Made by a program: the position numbers and the translations under genes | Notes under the pieces: model-generated | Told to the model about the DNA's origin: nothing | What the model saw: only the letters and a program-made list of their open reading frames with translations | Database searches by the model: none | Origin: Pseudonocardia sp. MH-G8 | GTDB lineage: Bacteria; Actinomycetota; Actinomycetes; Mycobacteriales; Pseudonocardiaceae | Length of the DNA stretch: 64,000 bases | Reading direction: 5' to 3' | Assembly (NCBI RefSeq): GCF_002262885.1 | Contig: NZ_NKYF01000035.1 | Coordinates: forward strand, 1 to 64,000 | Shown here: positions 50,341-58,059 of the stretch, piece by piece | How the letters are laid out: each line of letters begins with the position of its first letter | How positions within the stretch are numbered: position 1 is the stretch's first letter

Positions 50341-51426
50341 GTGAAGGTCCTGCTCGACTGCCGCTACGTGCGGATCGGCCACCACGACGGGATCAGCCGC
50401 TACACCGTCGGGCTGGCGGCCGAGCTCGCCGCGCCGGCCGCAGCGGCCGGGCACGCGCTGGAACTGCTGGTGAGCGACGAGCGCCAGCTCGCCGCGCTGC
50501 CCGACCTGCCGTGGCACCGGATCAGCGCCCCCACGAGCATCCGCGAGCCGCTGGTGGCACGCCAGGTGCGCAGGCTCGGCGCCGACGTGGTGTTCTCCCC
50601 GATGCAGACGATGGGCAGCTGGGGCCGCGACTACGCGCTGGCCCTCACGCTGCACGACCTCATCTACTACCGCAACCGCACCCCACCCCGGGAGTTCGCG
50701 CTGCCGATCCGGGTGCTCTGGCGGCTCTACCACCTGGCCTGGTGGCCCCAGCGGGTGCTGCTGAACCGCGCCGACGCGGTCGTCACCGTCTCCGAGACCA
50801 CCGCGGCGCTGATCGCGCAGCACCGCCTCACGCGCCACCCGGTGACCGTCGTGCCGAACGCACCCGACCCGGTGCCGGACCTGCCGCGCCTGCCCCGTAG
50901 CGGCGCCCTGGTCTACATGGGCTCGTTCATGCCCTACAAGAACGTGGCGACGCTGGCGAGCGCGATGCCGTCGCTCCCGCACCACGAGCTGCACCTGATG
51001 AGCCGGGTTCCCCCGGAGGAACAGGCCCGGCTCACCGCCCTCGCGCCGGGCGGGCGGCTGGTGTTCCACGACGGCGCCAGCGACGAGACCTACCGCGACG
51101 TGCTGCGCGGCGCCACCGCACTCGTCTCCGCCTCCCGCGACGAGGGCTTCGGCATCCCCCTGGTGGAGGCGATGGCGCTCGGCACACCGCTCGTGGTCAG
51201 CGACATCCCGGTGTTCCGCGAGGTCGGCGGCGACGCCGCCACCTACGTCGAGCCGGAGGACGTGAGCGGCTTCGTGCGCGCCGTCCGGGACCTGGACGAC
51301 CCGGAGGTCTGGGACCGCCGTTCGGCGGCCGCGAGGACCCGCGCGCCCCACTACAGCTGGGAGGCCTCGGCCCGCACCCTCCTGGCCCTACTGGAACGCC
51401 TGGCGACGACGGCGACCCGCCGCTGA
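50341..51426 (+). CDS. Glycosyltransferase family 4
   Basis: 361 aa, GT-B fold. It has HHDGISRYTVGLAAELA, LTLHDLIYYRNRT, VTVSETTAALIAQH, LVYMGSFMPYKNVATLA and the donor-binding SASRDEGFGIPLVEAMALG with E-x7-E. Likely a mannosyl or glucosyl transferase on the cytosolic face. GTG start 10 bp after the hydrolase. Confidence 0.9.
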   Translation: MKVLLDCRYVRIGHHDGISRYTVGLAAELAAPAAAAGHALELLVSDERQLAALPDLPWHRISAPTSIREPLVARQVRRLGADVVFSPMQTMGSWGRDYALALTLHDLIYYRNRTPPREFALPIRVLWRLYHLAWWPQRVLLNRADAVVTVSETTAALIAQHRLTRHPVTVVPNAPDPVPDLPRLPRSGALVYMGSFMPYKNVATLASAMPSLPHHELHLMSRVPPEEQARLTALAPGGRLVFHDGASDETYRDVLRGATALVSASRDEGFGIPLVEAMALGTPLVVSDIPVFREVGGDAATYVEPEDVSGFVRAVRDLDDPEVWDRRSAAARTRAPHYSWEASARTLLALLERLATTATRR

Positions 51427-51454
51427 ACCGGGTGGGGGTGGGGGGCGGGCGGCG

Positions 51455-52630
51455 TTAGGCCGCTCGGGCTGTCAGTTGCTCGCGGCCCAGGACCTGGTCG
51501 TAGATGCCTTCGAAGCGGTCCAGGGTGGCGCCGATGGCGTGCGCGGACACGATGTCGCGGCTGGCCGCGCCCATCCGCCGGCGGGTGGCGGCGTCGCCCA
51601 GCAGGGCCGCCAGCCGCGTGGTCAGCTCGGGCACGTCGCCCGGCGTGTAGAGCCAGCCGTTGCGGCCCGGGCGCACGAGGTGCGGCAGCGCCATCGCGTC
51701 GGCGGCCACCACCGGGAGCCCTGCGGCCATCGCCTCGAGCGTGACGAGGCTCTGCAGCTCGGCGATGCCCGGCATGCAGAACAGGTCGGCGCCCGCGTAC
51801 GCCTCGAGCAGCTCCTGCTCCGAGACGAACCCGCGCAGGCGCACCCGGTGGGCGACCCCGAGGGTGTCCGCGAGCGCGGTCCACTCCTCGCGCCGGGCGC
51901 CGTCCCCGACGATCTCCAGCCGGCCGGGCATCCCGTCCGGCAGGGCGGCGAACGCCCTGATCAGCTCGTCGACCCGCTTCTCCTGGTCGAGGCGGCCGAC
52001 GAACAGCACGGTGGGCTCGGGGCCCGGCCTGTGCGGCACGCTGCGGTAGCGGTCGGCGTCGATGCCGCACGACACCGGGAACGCGTCGACCAGGCCCGCG
52101 CGCCGGACGAGCAGTTCGACCGCCCGCGGCGTGGGCGCGGTGACCACGGCCGCCTTCCCGAAGACGCGGCCGAGGTCGCGCCACGCCCACGTGTTGAACA
52201 CGCGCTGGAGCGGCTTCGGGATCGGGCTGTAGCCGATGAGGTTCTCCGGCATCAGGTGGTTGGTCGCGACGAGCGGGCGCCCGGACCGGTGGGCCGCCCG
52301 GACGACGCCGCGCCCGACGACCATGTGCGCGTTGGTGTGCACGACGTCGGGGTCGATGTCGTTCATCAGCGCGGTGACGGCCGGGAACGTCTCCCAGGGC
52401 ATGCAGACCTGGAAGCCCTCGTGCTGGTAGTAGCGGTGCGAGCGCACGCCGTGCACGACGACGCCGTCGTGCACCTCGCGCACCGCGGGCCCGGTCGGCG
52501 ACGGGGCGACGACGTGGATCTCGTGACCCCGGCCGGCGAGCCCGGTGGCGAGGCGCTCGGCGAAGCGGGCTGCGCCGTTGACGTCGGGTGGATAGGTCTC
52601 CGCGCCGATCAGGATCCGAAGCGGCTTCAC
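51455..52630 (-). CDS. Glycosyltransferase family 4 (mannosyltransferase-like)
   Basis: 391 aa, GT-B fold. It starts RILIGAETYPPDVNGAARFA, has HTNAHMVVGRGVVRAA, TAPTPRAVELLVRRAG, VLFVGRLDQEKRVDELIRAF and MPGIAELQSLVTLEAMAAG with the E-x7-E donor motif. It resembles actinobacterial GDP-mannose-dependent MgtA/PimB-type enzymes. GTG start with AGAGGA upstream. It converges with the other GT4 gene, and lies downstream of two membrane-protein genes in the same direction. Confidence 0.9.
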   Translation of the reverse strand: MKPLRILIGAETYPPDVNGAARFAERLATGLAGRGHEIHVVAPSPTGPAVREVHDGVVVHGVRSHRYYQHEGFQVCMPWETFPAVTALMNDIDPDVVHTNAHMVVGRGVVRAAHRSGRPLVATNHLMPENLIGYSPIPKPLQRVFNTWAWRDLGRVFGKAAVVTAPTPRAVELLVRRAGLVDAFPVSCGIDADRYRSVPHRPGPEPTVLFVGRLDQEKRVDELIRAFAALPDGMPGRLEIVGDGARREEWTALADTLGVAHRVRLRGFVSEQELLEAYAGADLFCMPGIAELQSLVTLEAMAAGLPVVAADAMALPHLVRPGRNGWLYTPGDVPELTTRLAALLGDAATRRRMGAASRDIVSAHAIGATLDRFEGIYDQVLGREQLTARAA

Positions 52631-52668
52631 GGAATGTGGTCCTCTCGAGTGGGTACCGGCGCTGGAAC

Positions 52669-53688
52669 TCACCGGCGGTGCACGGGATCGGCCGGTCGCG
52701 GCGCCGCGACCGGCGGTGGGGTCTGGGGGGCCGGCAGCGGGTGGGCTGCGGCTCCGGGACCGGTGCGGGCGGCACGGGCGGCCGCCGCATCCGGGTGGTG
52801 GCGGGCGAGCGCGATCACGCCCGCCGTCGCCGTGATCGCGGCGCCCGCGAGCAGCAGCCACGTCTCGGCGGGAGTGGCGACCCCCTCACCGAGCAGAACC
52901 GCACCCAGCAGGACGGCCACGATCGGGTCGACGACCGTCAGGCAGGCGATGACCACCTCCGGCGGACCGGAGGCGAAGGCCTGCTGCACGAGCCAGCCGC
53001 CGACGAGCACAGCGGTGGCGATGCCCGCCACGGCGGCGAGCACGGGCAGCTCCAGCGGGCCGACGTCACCGGCGACCACCGACTGCGACACCGCCCGGAC
53101 GAGGGCGGAGACGAGCCCGAACGCCACCGCGCCCGCCATCGCGCACGCCACGCAGCGGACCCAGCCGGAGCGGGCGAAGCCCACGCCTGCGAGCACGAGC
53201 ACCACGCCCGCGACGATGAGGCTCGCGACCAGGGTGGCCTGGTCCGGCGGGGGCGAGCTCACGGCGGTGCCGACCGTGGCGCCGACGAAGACCGCGACGC
53301 CCGCCACGCTCAGCAGCACCCCGACGAGCACGCCGGGGGCCGGCTTGCGGTCGGTGCGGACGGCCGTGAGCAGGACCGCGATCGGGACCGCCAGCACGCC
53401 CAGCGGCTGCACGACCGAGAGCGGTGCCAGCACGAGCGCCGTGGCGTGCAGCATCGACCCGCCCGCGGCGAGCGCGAGGCCGGCGAGCCAGCCCGGCCTG
53501 CGGGTGATCGCCCGCAGGCCGCGCAGCGACACCGCCTTGCCCGGGGTGTCGTCGGCGGCGGGCCGCGACTCGGCGTTGACCGCACCGTGCTGCAGCACCG
53601 CAGCACCGGCGAAACAGCCGGCTCCGAGCACCGCGAGGGCGATCGCGAGGACGGTCGAGAAACCGCCGCCGGTCAGTGCGCTGATCAT
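52669..53688 (-). CDS. DMT/EamA-like membrane transporter
   Basis: 339 aa, about ten hydrophobic segments: VLAIALAVLGAGCFAGAAVL, VVQPLGVLAVPIAVLLTAV, LVASLIVAGVVLVLAGVGF, and VVDPIVAVLLGAVLLGEGVA, which is the EamA repeat hallmark. The C-terminus is a Pro/Ala-rich tail. Substrate unknown. ATGA overlap with the DUF998 gene. Confidence 0.82.
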   Translation of the reverse strand: MISALTGGGFSTVLAIALAVLGAGCFAGAAVLQHGAVNAESRPAADDTPGKAVSLRGLRAITRRPGWLAGLALAAGGSMLHATALVLAPLSVVQPLGVLAVPIAVLLTAVRTDRKPAPGVLVGVLLSVAGVAVFVGATVGTAVSSPPPDQATLVASLIVAGVVLVLAGVGFARSGWVRCVACAMAGAVAFGLVSALVRAVSQSVVAGDVGPLELPVLAAVAGIATAVLVGGWLVQQAFASGPPEVVIACLTVVDPIVAVLLGAVLLGEGVATPAETWLLLAGAAITATAGVIALARHHPDAAAARAARTGPGAAAHPLPAPQTPPPVAAPRPADPVHRR

Positions 53689-54401
53689 GCCGCGCCTCGC
53701 AGCTGCCTGGGCACCGGGACGGGCCCGGCGCAGTCGACACGGTCGACCGCGAGCCGGGTCGCCCGGGCCGTCATCACGAGTACCACCATCACCGCCGCAC
53801 AGAGAACACGCTGCACCCCGCCGATGAGTGGAAATACCGGTGAACCGGCGATAACGATCGGGACATGGTTCAGCAAGAAGAACGCGCTGATCACGCCCGC
53901 GACCGCGGCTCCCCAGGACAGGGCGGGTGCGGCCGGGGCCCACGCCTCGGCGGACCAGGCCCGGCGCGCCACCAGCCACGCGGCCAGCGGCATGACCGCG
54001 AACGCCCAGGCGCCCGCGGCCCGGTGAACGGTCGAGATCACGCCGGGCGTCGCACCCACCGGGTGCGTCGGGAACACGGCCACGAGGACGAACGCCACGG
54101 CCGCCGAGACGAACAACGCGGCGGGCACCCGCGGGTGGGGCAGCCCGGCGCGGCGCAGGCCGGTGGCGAGCGCGACGCAGCCCACCGCCAGGCTGATCGC
54201 GGCCGTCCCGAGCAGGGCGTACCCGCCGGGCAGGAAGACGTAGTCACTGATCACGTCGGTCATCGGGTCGATCGACCCGATGCTGCTCAGGTGCAGGAAA
54301 CCCAACGGCAGGAGCGCGACGATCGCGCAGGCGATGACGATCGCCTCACCCGCCCACGGGCCCTCCGCGGGCTCTCCTGCGGACCCCCCGGTCGACGTCA
54401 T
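53685..54401 (-). CDS. DUF998-family membrane protein
   Basis: 238 aa, about six helices. It has FLHLSSIGSIDPMTDVISDY followed by VFLPGGYALLGTAAISLAVG, VFPTHPVGATPGVISTVHRA and WLVARRAW, the DUF998 pattern (short Asp/Thr-rich loop then a Gly-rich helix; an extracellular-side His/Arg region). Function unknown. ATG start with no clear ribosome site. Confidence 0.8.
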   Translation of the reverse strand: MTSTGGSAGEPAEGPWAGEAIVIACAIVALLPLGFLHLSSIGSIDPMTDVISDYVFLPGGYALLGTAAISLAVGCVALATGLRRAGLPHPRVPAALFVSAAVAFVLVAVFPTHPVGATPGVISTVHRAAGAWAFAVMPLAAWLVARRAWSAEAWAPAAPALSWGAAVAGVISAFFLLNHVPIVIAGSPVFPLIGGVQRVLCAAVMVVLVMTARATRLAVDRVDCAGPVPVPRQLRGAA

Positions 54402-54520
54402 GGGGTCACCGTGCCAGCACGGCACTGAGAGGGACATCAGGATCTCCACCGAGTCCGACCGGGGGTATTCCCCCAGTCCCCCGATCGGGACGACCACGGC
54501 GGCGAGGGTCGCAGCGGCGG

Positions 54521-55198
54521 TCACGAGGGCGCCACCACCCCGTCGTCGGGCGGCGGGTCGGCACGCTCCACCTGCTCGTGGAGCAGCGGGGACAACGCCA
54601 GCTCCCGCGCGGTGACCCCCGGCGGGGCGGCGTGCACCGCCCGCACCCCCACAACTCCGGTCAGCACGTCGAGGCCGGCGCGGTCGGCCCGGACGACGAG
54701 GGCGAGCACGCACGGCGCGGCCGCGTCGGCGAGCGTCTGCGCCTCCACGGCAGCCACCGCCCCCGCCCGGCCCGACAGCTGCTGGGCGTCGACCTCGGCC
54801 TGCCTGCGGGCGTGCTCGCGCGCGGTGGCAAGCGCGGCCGGGGCCGGCGCCCCGGTCTCGAGAGGTTCGAACCGCAGCGCCGTCTGGACGCGCGGCAGCG
54901 GCACCCGCAGGACCGCGGTGACCGGCGTGGCCCCGCCGACGGCCGCCAGGGCGTCCGGAACGGGCTGCGCGGCCTCGAACTGCACCAGGGCGAGCACCGC
55001 CACGCCCGGCGCGGGCAGCTCCGCGGGCAGCCGGGCGAGGTAGGCACTCACCTCCTCCCCCGGCTCGGGGCCCAGGCGCACGGAGCCCGGCGACGGCGGC
55101 GGCGCGCTCTGCGGGAAGCGGGAACCCGCGTACCAGGCGGTGAGCAGCACGACGACCGCGCAGGCCAGCAGCACACCCGCCCGCACTCGCCCGGTCAC
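54521..55198 (-). CDS. Membrane-anchored protein of unknown function
   Basis: 225 aa. One N-terminal hydrophobic helix (VRAGVLLACAVVVLLTAWYA) then an Ala/Val-rich extracellular part with VSAYLARLPAELPAPGVAVL and VTAVLRVPLPRVQTALRFEP. I do not recognise the family. The start is GTG 55198 or 55204, both in frame. Upstream lies the gene-free repeat region; downstream, 119 bp, the DUF998 gene. Confidence 0.65.
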   Translation of the reverse strand: MTGRVRAGVLLACAVVVLLTAWYAGSRFPQSAPPPSPGSVRLGPEPGEEVSAYLARLPAELPAPGVAVLALVQFEAAQPVPDALAAVGGATPVTAVLRVPLPRVQTALRFEPLETGAPAPAALATAREHARRQAEVDAQQLSGRAGAVAAVEAQTLADAAAPCVLALVVRADRAGLDVLTGVVGVRAVHAAPPGVTARELALSPLLHEQVERADPPPDDGVVAPS

Positions 55199-55296
55199 GT
55201 CCACCCCCTGCTGCCGCGGGCGGGACGTCGCAGCGACATCGCGCCCGGCCCCTAGTGTCGGCCGTCCGGCCGACGGCGATGGCAGCGGGTCCGCGC

Positions 55297-55430
55297 AGCG
55301 CGACACCCGCACCCGCAGACCCCGACTCGCGGAGGCCGGGCGCCGCCCCCGTCCGCGAGTCGCGCGCGCAACACCCGCGAGTCGCGTGCACAGACCCGCG
55401 AGTCGCGCTCTGGATGCGGGAGTGTCGCGG
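55297..55430. repeat. Repeat family C, copy 4 (degenerate)
   Basis: CGACTCGCGGA (55323-55333) pairs with TCCGCGAGTCG (55352-55362); further CCGCGAGTCGCG units follow. Outer arms GCGACACCCGCA (55300-55311) and TGCGGGAGTGTCGC (55415-55428). It is less perfect than the other copies. Confidence 0.7.
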
Positions 55431-55494
55431 GCTGCGACGCCTTCGTCGCTGGTGCCCGTTCGCCCGCGTCGATCAAGGCGGTGGTGATCGGTGT

Positions 55495-55625
55495 GAGTCG
55501 TACGCCAGGGCCCTCGCGACCGCACTCACGTACGCCTCGCAGGTGGGCTCGCCGCCATGATCGCCGGGAGTGGTGCGAGGGCGACAGATCTGTCGCCCTC
55601 ACACCATTTCTGCTGATCATGGCCG
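55495..55625 (+). repeat. Repeat family B, copy 2, with 36-bp near-perfect palindrome
   Basis: 131 bp aligned to 18662-18792 without gaps. The hairpin at 55571-55606 has a 12-bp perfect core (GAGGGCGACAGA with TCTGTCGCCCTC), one mismatch pair, then TGGTG with CACCA. It ends CTGATCATGGCCG. Confidence 0.8.
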
Positions 55626-55648
55626 TCGCACGGTCCGCCGAACGCCCG

Positions 55649-55720
55649 TTTCATGATCAGATAGACGTGGTGGGGCTCCAGGGAAGATCCAACCCCCATC
55701 ACGTCTATATGGTCATGAAA
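55649..55720. repeat. 72-bp imperfect inverted repeat
   Basis: Left TTTCATGATCAGATAGACGT (55649-55668, continuing GGTGGGG to 55675); right CCCCCATCACGTCTATATGG then TCATGAAA (55693-55720). It is AT-richer than its surroundings. It could be a hairpin RNA or a small non-autonomous element; no flanking direct repeat is evident. Confidence 0.65.
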
Positions 55721-55721
55721 T

Positions 55722-55975
55722 CTCCTGTGGGCGCGCCGTTCCCGGCTCGAGACCACTGCCCCACACCCCGGCCGCGGCCTTCCGCGCAGTCGGCCGGGTA
55801 CCCCGGCCCCTGCCCGTCGGCGGGGTGGCCGGGTTGGCAGAACTACCGAGTATCGGGGCTGGGTGGGCGGCCGTCCCCGGCGCGGGCCCAGGCCTGTCCT
55901 GGACGAGCCCGCCCCTGCTGCGTGCTCGCGCACCTTGCGGTGGTCCCGATCCACCCCTCCCTGGTGATCATCGGG
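55722..55975 (-). repeat. Repeat family A, copy 2 (inverted)
   Basis: Read on the minus strand, GAGCCGGGAACGGCGCGCCC, GGCCTGGGCC and GGGGACGGCCGCCC line up with copies 1 and 3, with more indels. The CACAATATTCGTGG block has decayed to a CCCGATACTCGG-like sequence. Confidence 0.6.
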
Positions 55976-55998
55976 CGGGTCCGAGGCGTGTCCACCTC

Positions 55999-56069
55999 TC
56001 ATGATCGGCGGGATCGGGACACGGGCTGCAGGAGTGCAGTTCAGGTCCCTGGTTCGCTGATCAAGGCCG
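55999..56069 (+). repeat. Repeat family B, copy 3
   Basis: 71 bp aligned without gaps to the second half of copies 1 and 2: TCATGATCGGCGGG, a hairpin at 56016-56049 (GGGAC...CTGCA GGAG TGCAG...GTCCC), then TTCGCTGATCAAGGCCG. It runs directly into repeat A copy 3. Confidence 0.75.
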
Positions 56070-56450
56070 TTCTCGGAGGGGTTCGGGGACGGCACCACAG
56101 CCAGTTGCGCGGGCACCCGACAGGGACGTTCTCGTCGTAGACGGGCCTGGGCCAGGTCGGGAACGGCCGCCCGAACGACCACAATATTCGTGGCTTCTGC
56201 CCAACCCAGCCACCCTCGGCGCGGAGGCCGAGCCCGGCGCCGGTCCCACCGCGAGTGAGACCCCGGGTGCGGGTGGGGCAGGAGGTGTCGAGCCGGGAAC
56301 GGCGCGCCCACCGCAACCCGACCTACGAGGCAGAGCCACGGGGAGCAGCGACAGCGCGGCGCCGGGTCGAGGCGTGCTCACGCACCACTTGTCCCGTCAC
56401 GCCCCCGGATTCGCGCCGCGCACCCCGTCGACGGGTGGCGTCGGCGGAGA
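56057..56450 (+). repeat. Repeat family A, copy 3
   Basis: Starts at CTGATCAAGGCCG and ends CGCGCACCCCGTCGACG followed by GTGGCGTCGGCGGAGAAG. It is the best match to copy 1 (140-490). Confidence 0.7.
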
Positions 56451-56498
56451 AGGAGTGCGTGGGCGCGGACCAGCCGCTGCACAACCAGGTGAACGCAC

Positions 56499-57428
56499 TC
56501 AGTCGCGCAGCCGGTCGAGCGCACGCTCCAGGTCGGCCGGGTACGGGCTGGTGTACTCCACCCACCGCCCGTCCCCCGGGTGCTCGAAGCCGAGCCTGCG
56601 GGCGTGCAGCCACTGCCGCTCCAGGCCGAGGCGCTTGGCGAGCACCGGGTCGGCGCCGTAGGTGATGTCGCCGGCGCAGGGGTGGCGCAGCGCGGCGAGG
56701 TGCACGCGGATCTGATGGGTGCGCCCGGTCTCCAGCCGCACGTCCAGCAGCGAGGCCGCGCGGAACGCCTCGATCGTGTCGTAGTGCGTGACGCTCGGCT
56801 TGCCGCCCGCGACCACGGCGAACTTGTAGTCCTGGCGGGGGTGCCGGTCGATCGGGGCGTCGATCGTGCCGCTGGACGGGTCGGGGTGGCCCTGCGCCAC
56901 GGCGTGGTAGCGCTTGTCGACCGTGCGTTCCTTGAACGCGCGCTTCAACGTCGTGTAGGCGTGCTCGGCGGCGGCCACGACCATGACGCCCGTGGTGCCG
57001 ACGTCGAGGCGGTGCACGATGCCCTGCCGCTCGGCGGTGCCCGAGGTGGAGAGGCGGTAGCCCAGCGCGGCGAGCCCGCCCAGGACGGTCGGCCCGGTCC
57101 AGCCGGGGCTCGGGTGCGCGGCCACGCCGACGGGCTTGTCGACCACCACGATGTCGTCGTCGGCGTGCAGCACCGTGAGCCCGGCGACGACCTCCTGCGG
57201 ACCCGTGATGGGTGCGGCCCGCTCGGGCTCGGGCAGGTCCACCTCCAGCCACGAGCCGGCGGTCAGCCGGTCGGACTTGCCGGCCGCGCGCCCGTCCAGG
57301 GCCACGCGGCCGTCCTCGGCGAGAGCAGCCACGGCCGTGCGCGAGAGGCCCAGCAGCCGCGAGAGGCCCGCGTCGAGGCGCATGCCGTCGAGGCCGTCGG
57401 GCACCGGGAGTTGGCGGGTGTCACTCAC
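56499..57428 (-). CDS. rluD: RluA/RluD-family pseudouridine synthase
   Basis: 309 aa. N-terminal S4 RNA-binding domain (LDAGLSRLLGLSRTAVAALA); catalytic domain with GIVHRLDVGTTGVMVVA (catalytic Asp in HRLD), DKRYHAVAQGHP, and LETGRTHQIRVHLAALRHP. It modifies U residues in 23S rRNA. GTG overlaps the lspA end by 8 bp, the common lspA-rluD pairing. Confidence 0.95.
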   Translation of the reverse strand: MSDTRQLPVPDGLDGMRLDAGLSRLLGLSRTAVAALAEDGRVALDGRAAGKSDRLTAGSWLEVDLPEPERAAPITGPQEVVAGLTVLHADDDIVVVDKPVGVAAHPSPGWTGPTVLGGLAALGYRLSTSGTAERQGIVHRLDVGTTGVMVVAAAEHAYTTLKRAFKERTVDKRYHAVAQGHPDPSSGTIDAPIDRHPRQDYKFAVVAGGKPSVTHYDTIEAFRAASLLDVRLETGRTHQIRVHLAALRHPCAGDITYGADPVLAKRLGLERQWLHARRLGFEHPGDGRWVEYTSPYPADLERALDRLRD

Positions 57429-58059
57429 CGGCGGACCCACTCCGGCCCTCGCCCTGGGCGTCCGGGGCGGCGGGCTCCGCCTCGGCCTCGCCACGGCCCG
57501 GAGCACGCGTGCCGTCGAGCTCCCGGCCGAGCAGGGCGAGCAGCACGAGCAGTGCACCTCCGCAGACGATCGAGGAATCGGCCAGGTTGAACACGGGGAA
57601 GGCGCGACCGTCGGGCGCGAACACCGAGACGATGTCGACCACATGGCCGTGCAGCGGCCCGGGCGAGCGGAAGAACCGGTCGACGAGGTTGCCCAGCGCG
57701 CCGCCGAGCACCATCCCCAGCGCCACGGCCCAGCCGGTGGAGCGCAGCCGCCGGGCCACCCGGATGATCACCACGACGACGGCGCAGGCCACGATGGTGA
57801 GCACCCACGTGTAGCCGGTGGCGAAGGAGAACGCGGCCCCGGGGTTGCGCACGAGCTGCAGGTAGACCAGGCCACCGAGGAGCTCCAGGGGGGCGCGGTC
57901 CTCCAGCTGCGCGACCGCGACCACCTTCGTGACGATGTCGACGGCGAGCACGGCCACGGCGATCAGGGACAGCAGCCGGATCCTGGGCCCGGTCGCGCCG
58001 CTCGGCGCGACCCCGGGCCCGGATCGCTGACTCGCGTGCTCGCTCACGCCACCCATCAT
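57421..58059 (-). CDS. lspA: Lipoprotein signal peptidase
   Basis: 212-aa membrane aspartic protease (signal peptidase II). Catalytic Asp residues in GALGNLVDRFFR and FNLADSSIVCGG; LVRNPGAAFSFATGY; four helices. Both tails are longer than usual and Gly/Ala/Glu-rich. ATG start overlaps the antiporter stop (ATGA). The first codons after it include GTGAGCGAGC, a fragment resembling repeat D. Confidence 0.96.
   Translation of the reverse strand: MMGGVSEHASQRSGPGVAPSGATGPRIRLLSLIAVAVLAVDIVTKVVAVAQLEDRAPLELLGGLVYLQLVRNPGAAFSFATGYTWVLTIVACAVVVVIIRVARRLRSTGWAVALGMVLGGALGNLVDRFFRSPGPLHGHVVDIVSVFAPDGRAFPVFNLADSSIVCGGALLVLLALLGRELDGTRAPGRGEAEAEPAAPDAQGEGRSGSAGE

Larger units (their letters stand above)
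55199..56498. other. 1.3-kb gene-free repeat cluster
   Basis: No gene is supported; frames here are low-complexity and broken by the repeats. In order it holds repeat C copy 4, repeat B copy 2 with a 36-bp palindrome, a 72-bp inverted repeat, repeat A copy 2 (minus), repeat B copy 3 and repeat A copy 3 (plus). A copies 2 and 3 face apart around B copy 3. There is no transposase. Confidence 0.7.

Noticed and set aside
55297..55430. CRISPR-like array in the GACTCGCG repeats
   Set aside because: Units are palindromic, irregularly spaced and lack uniform spacers; no cas gene is present.
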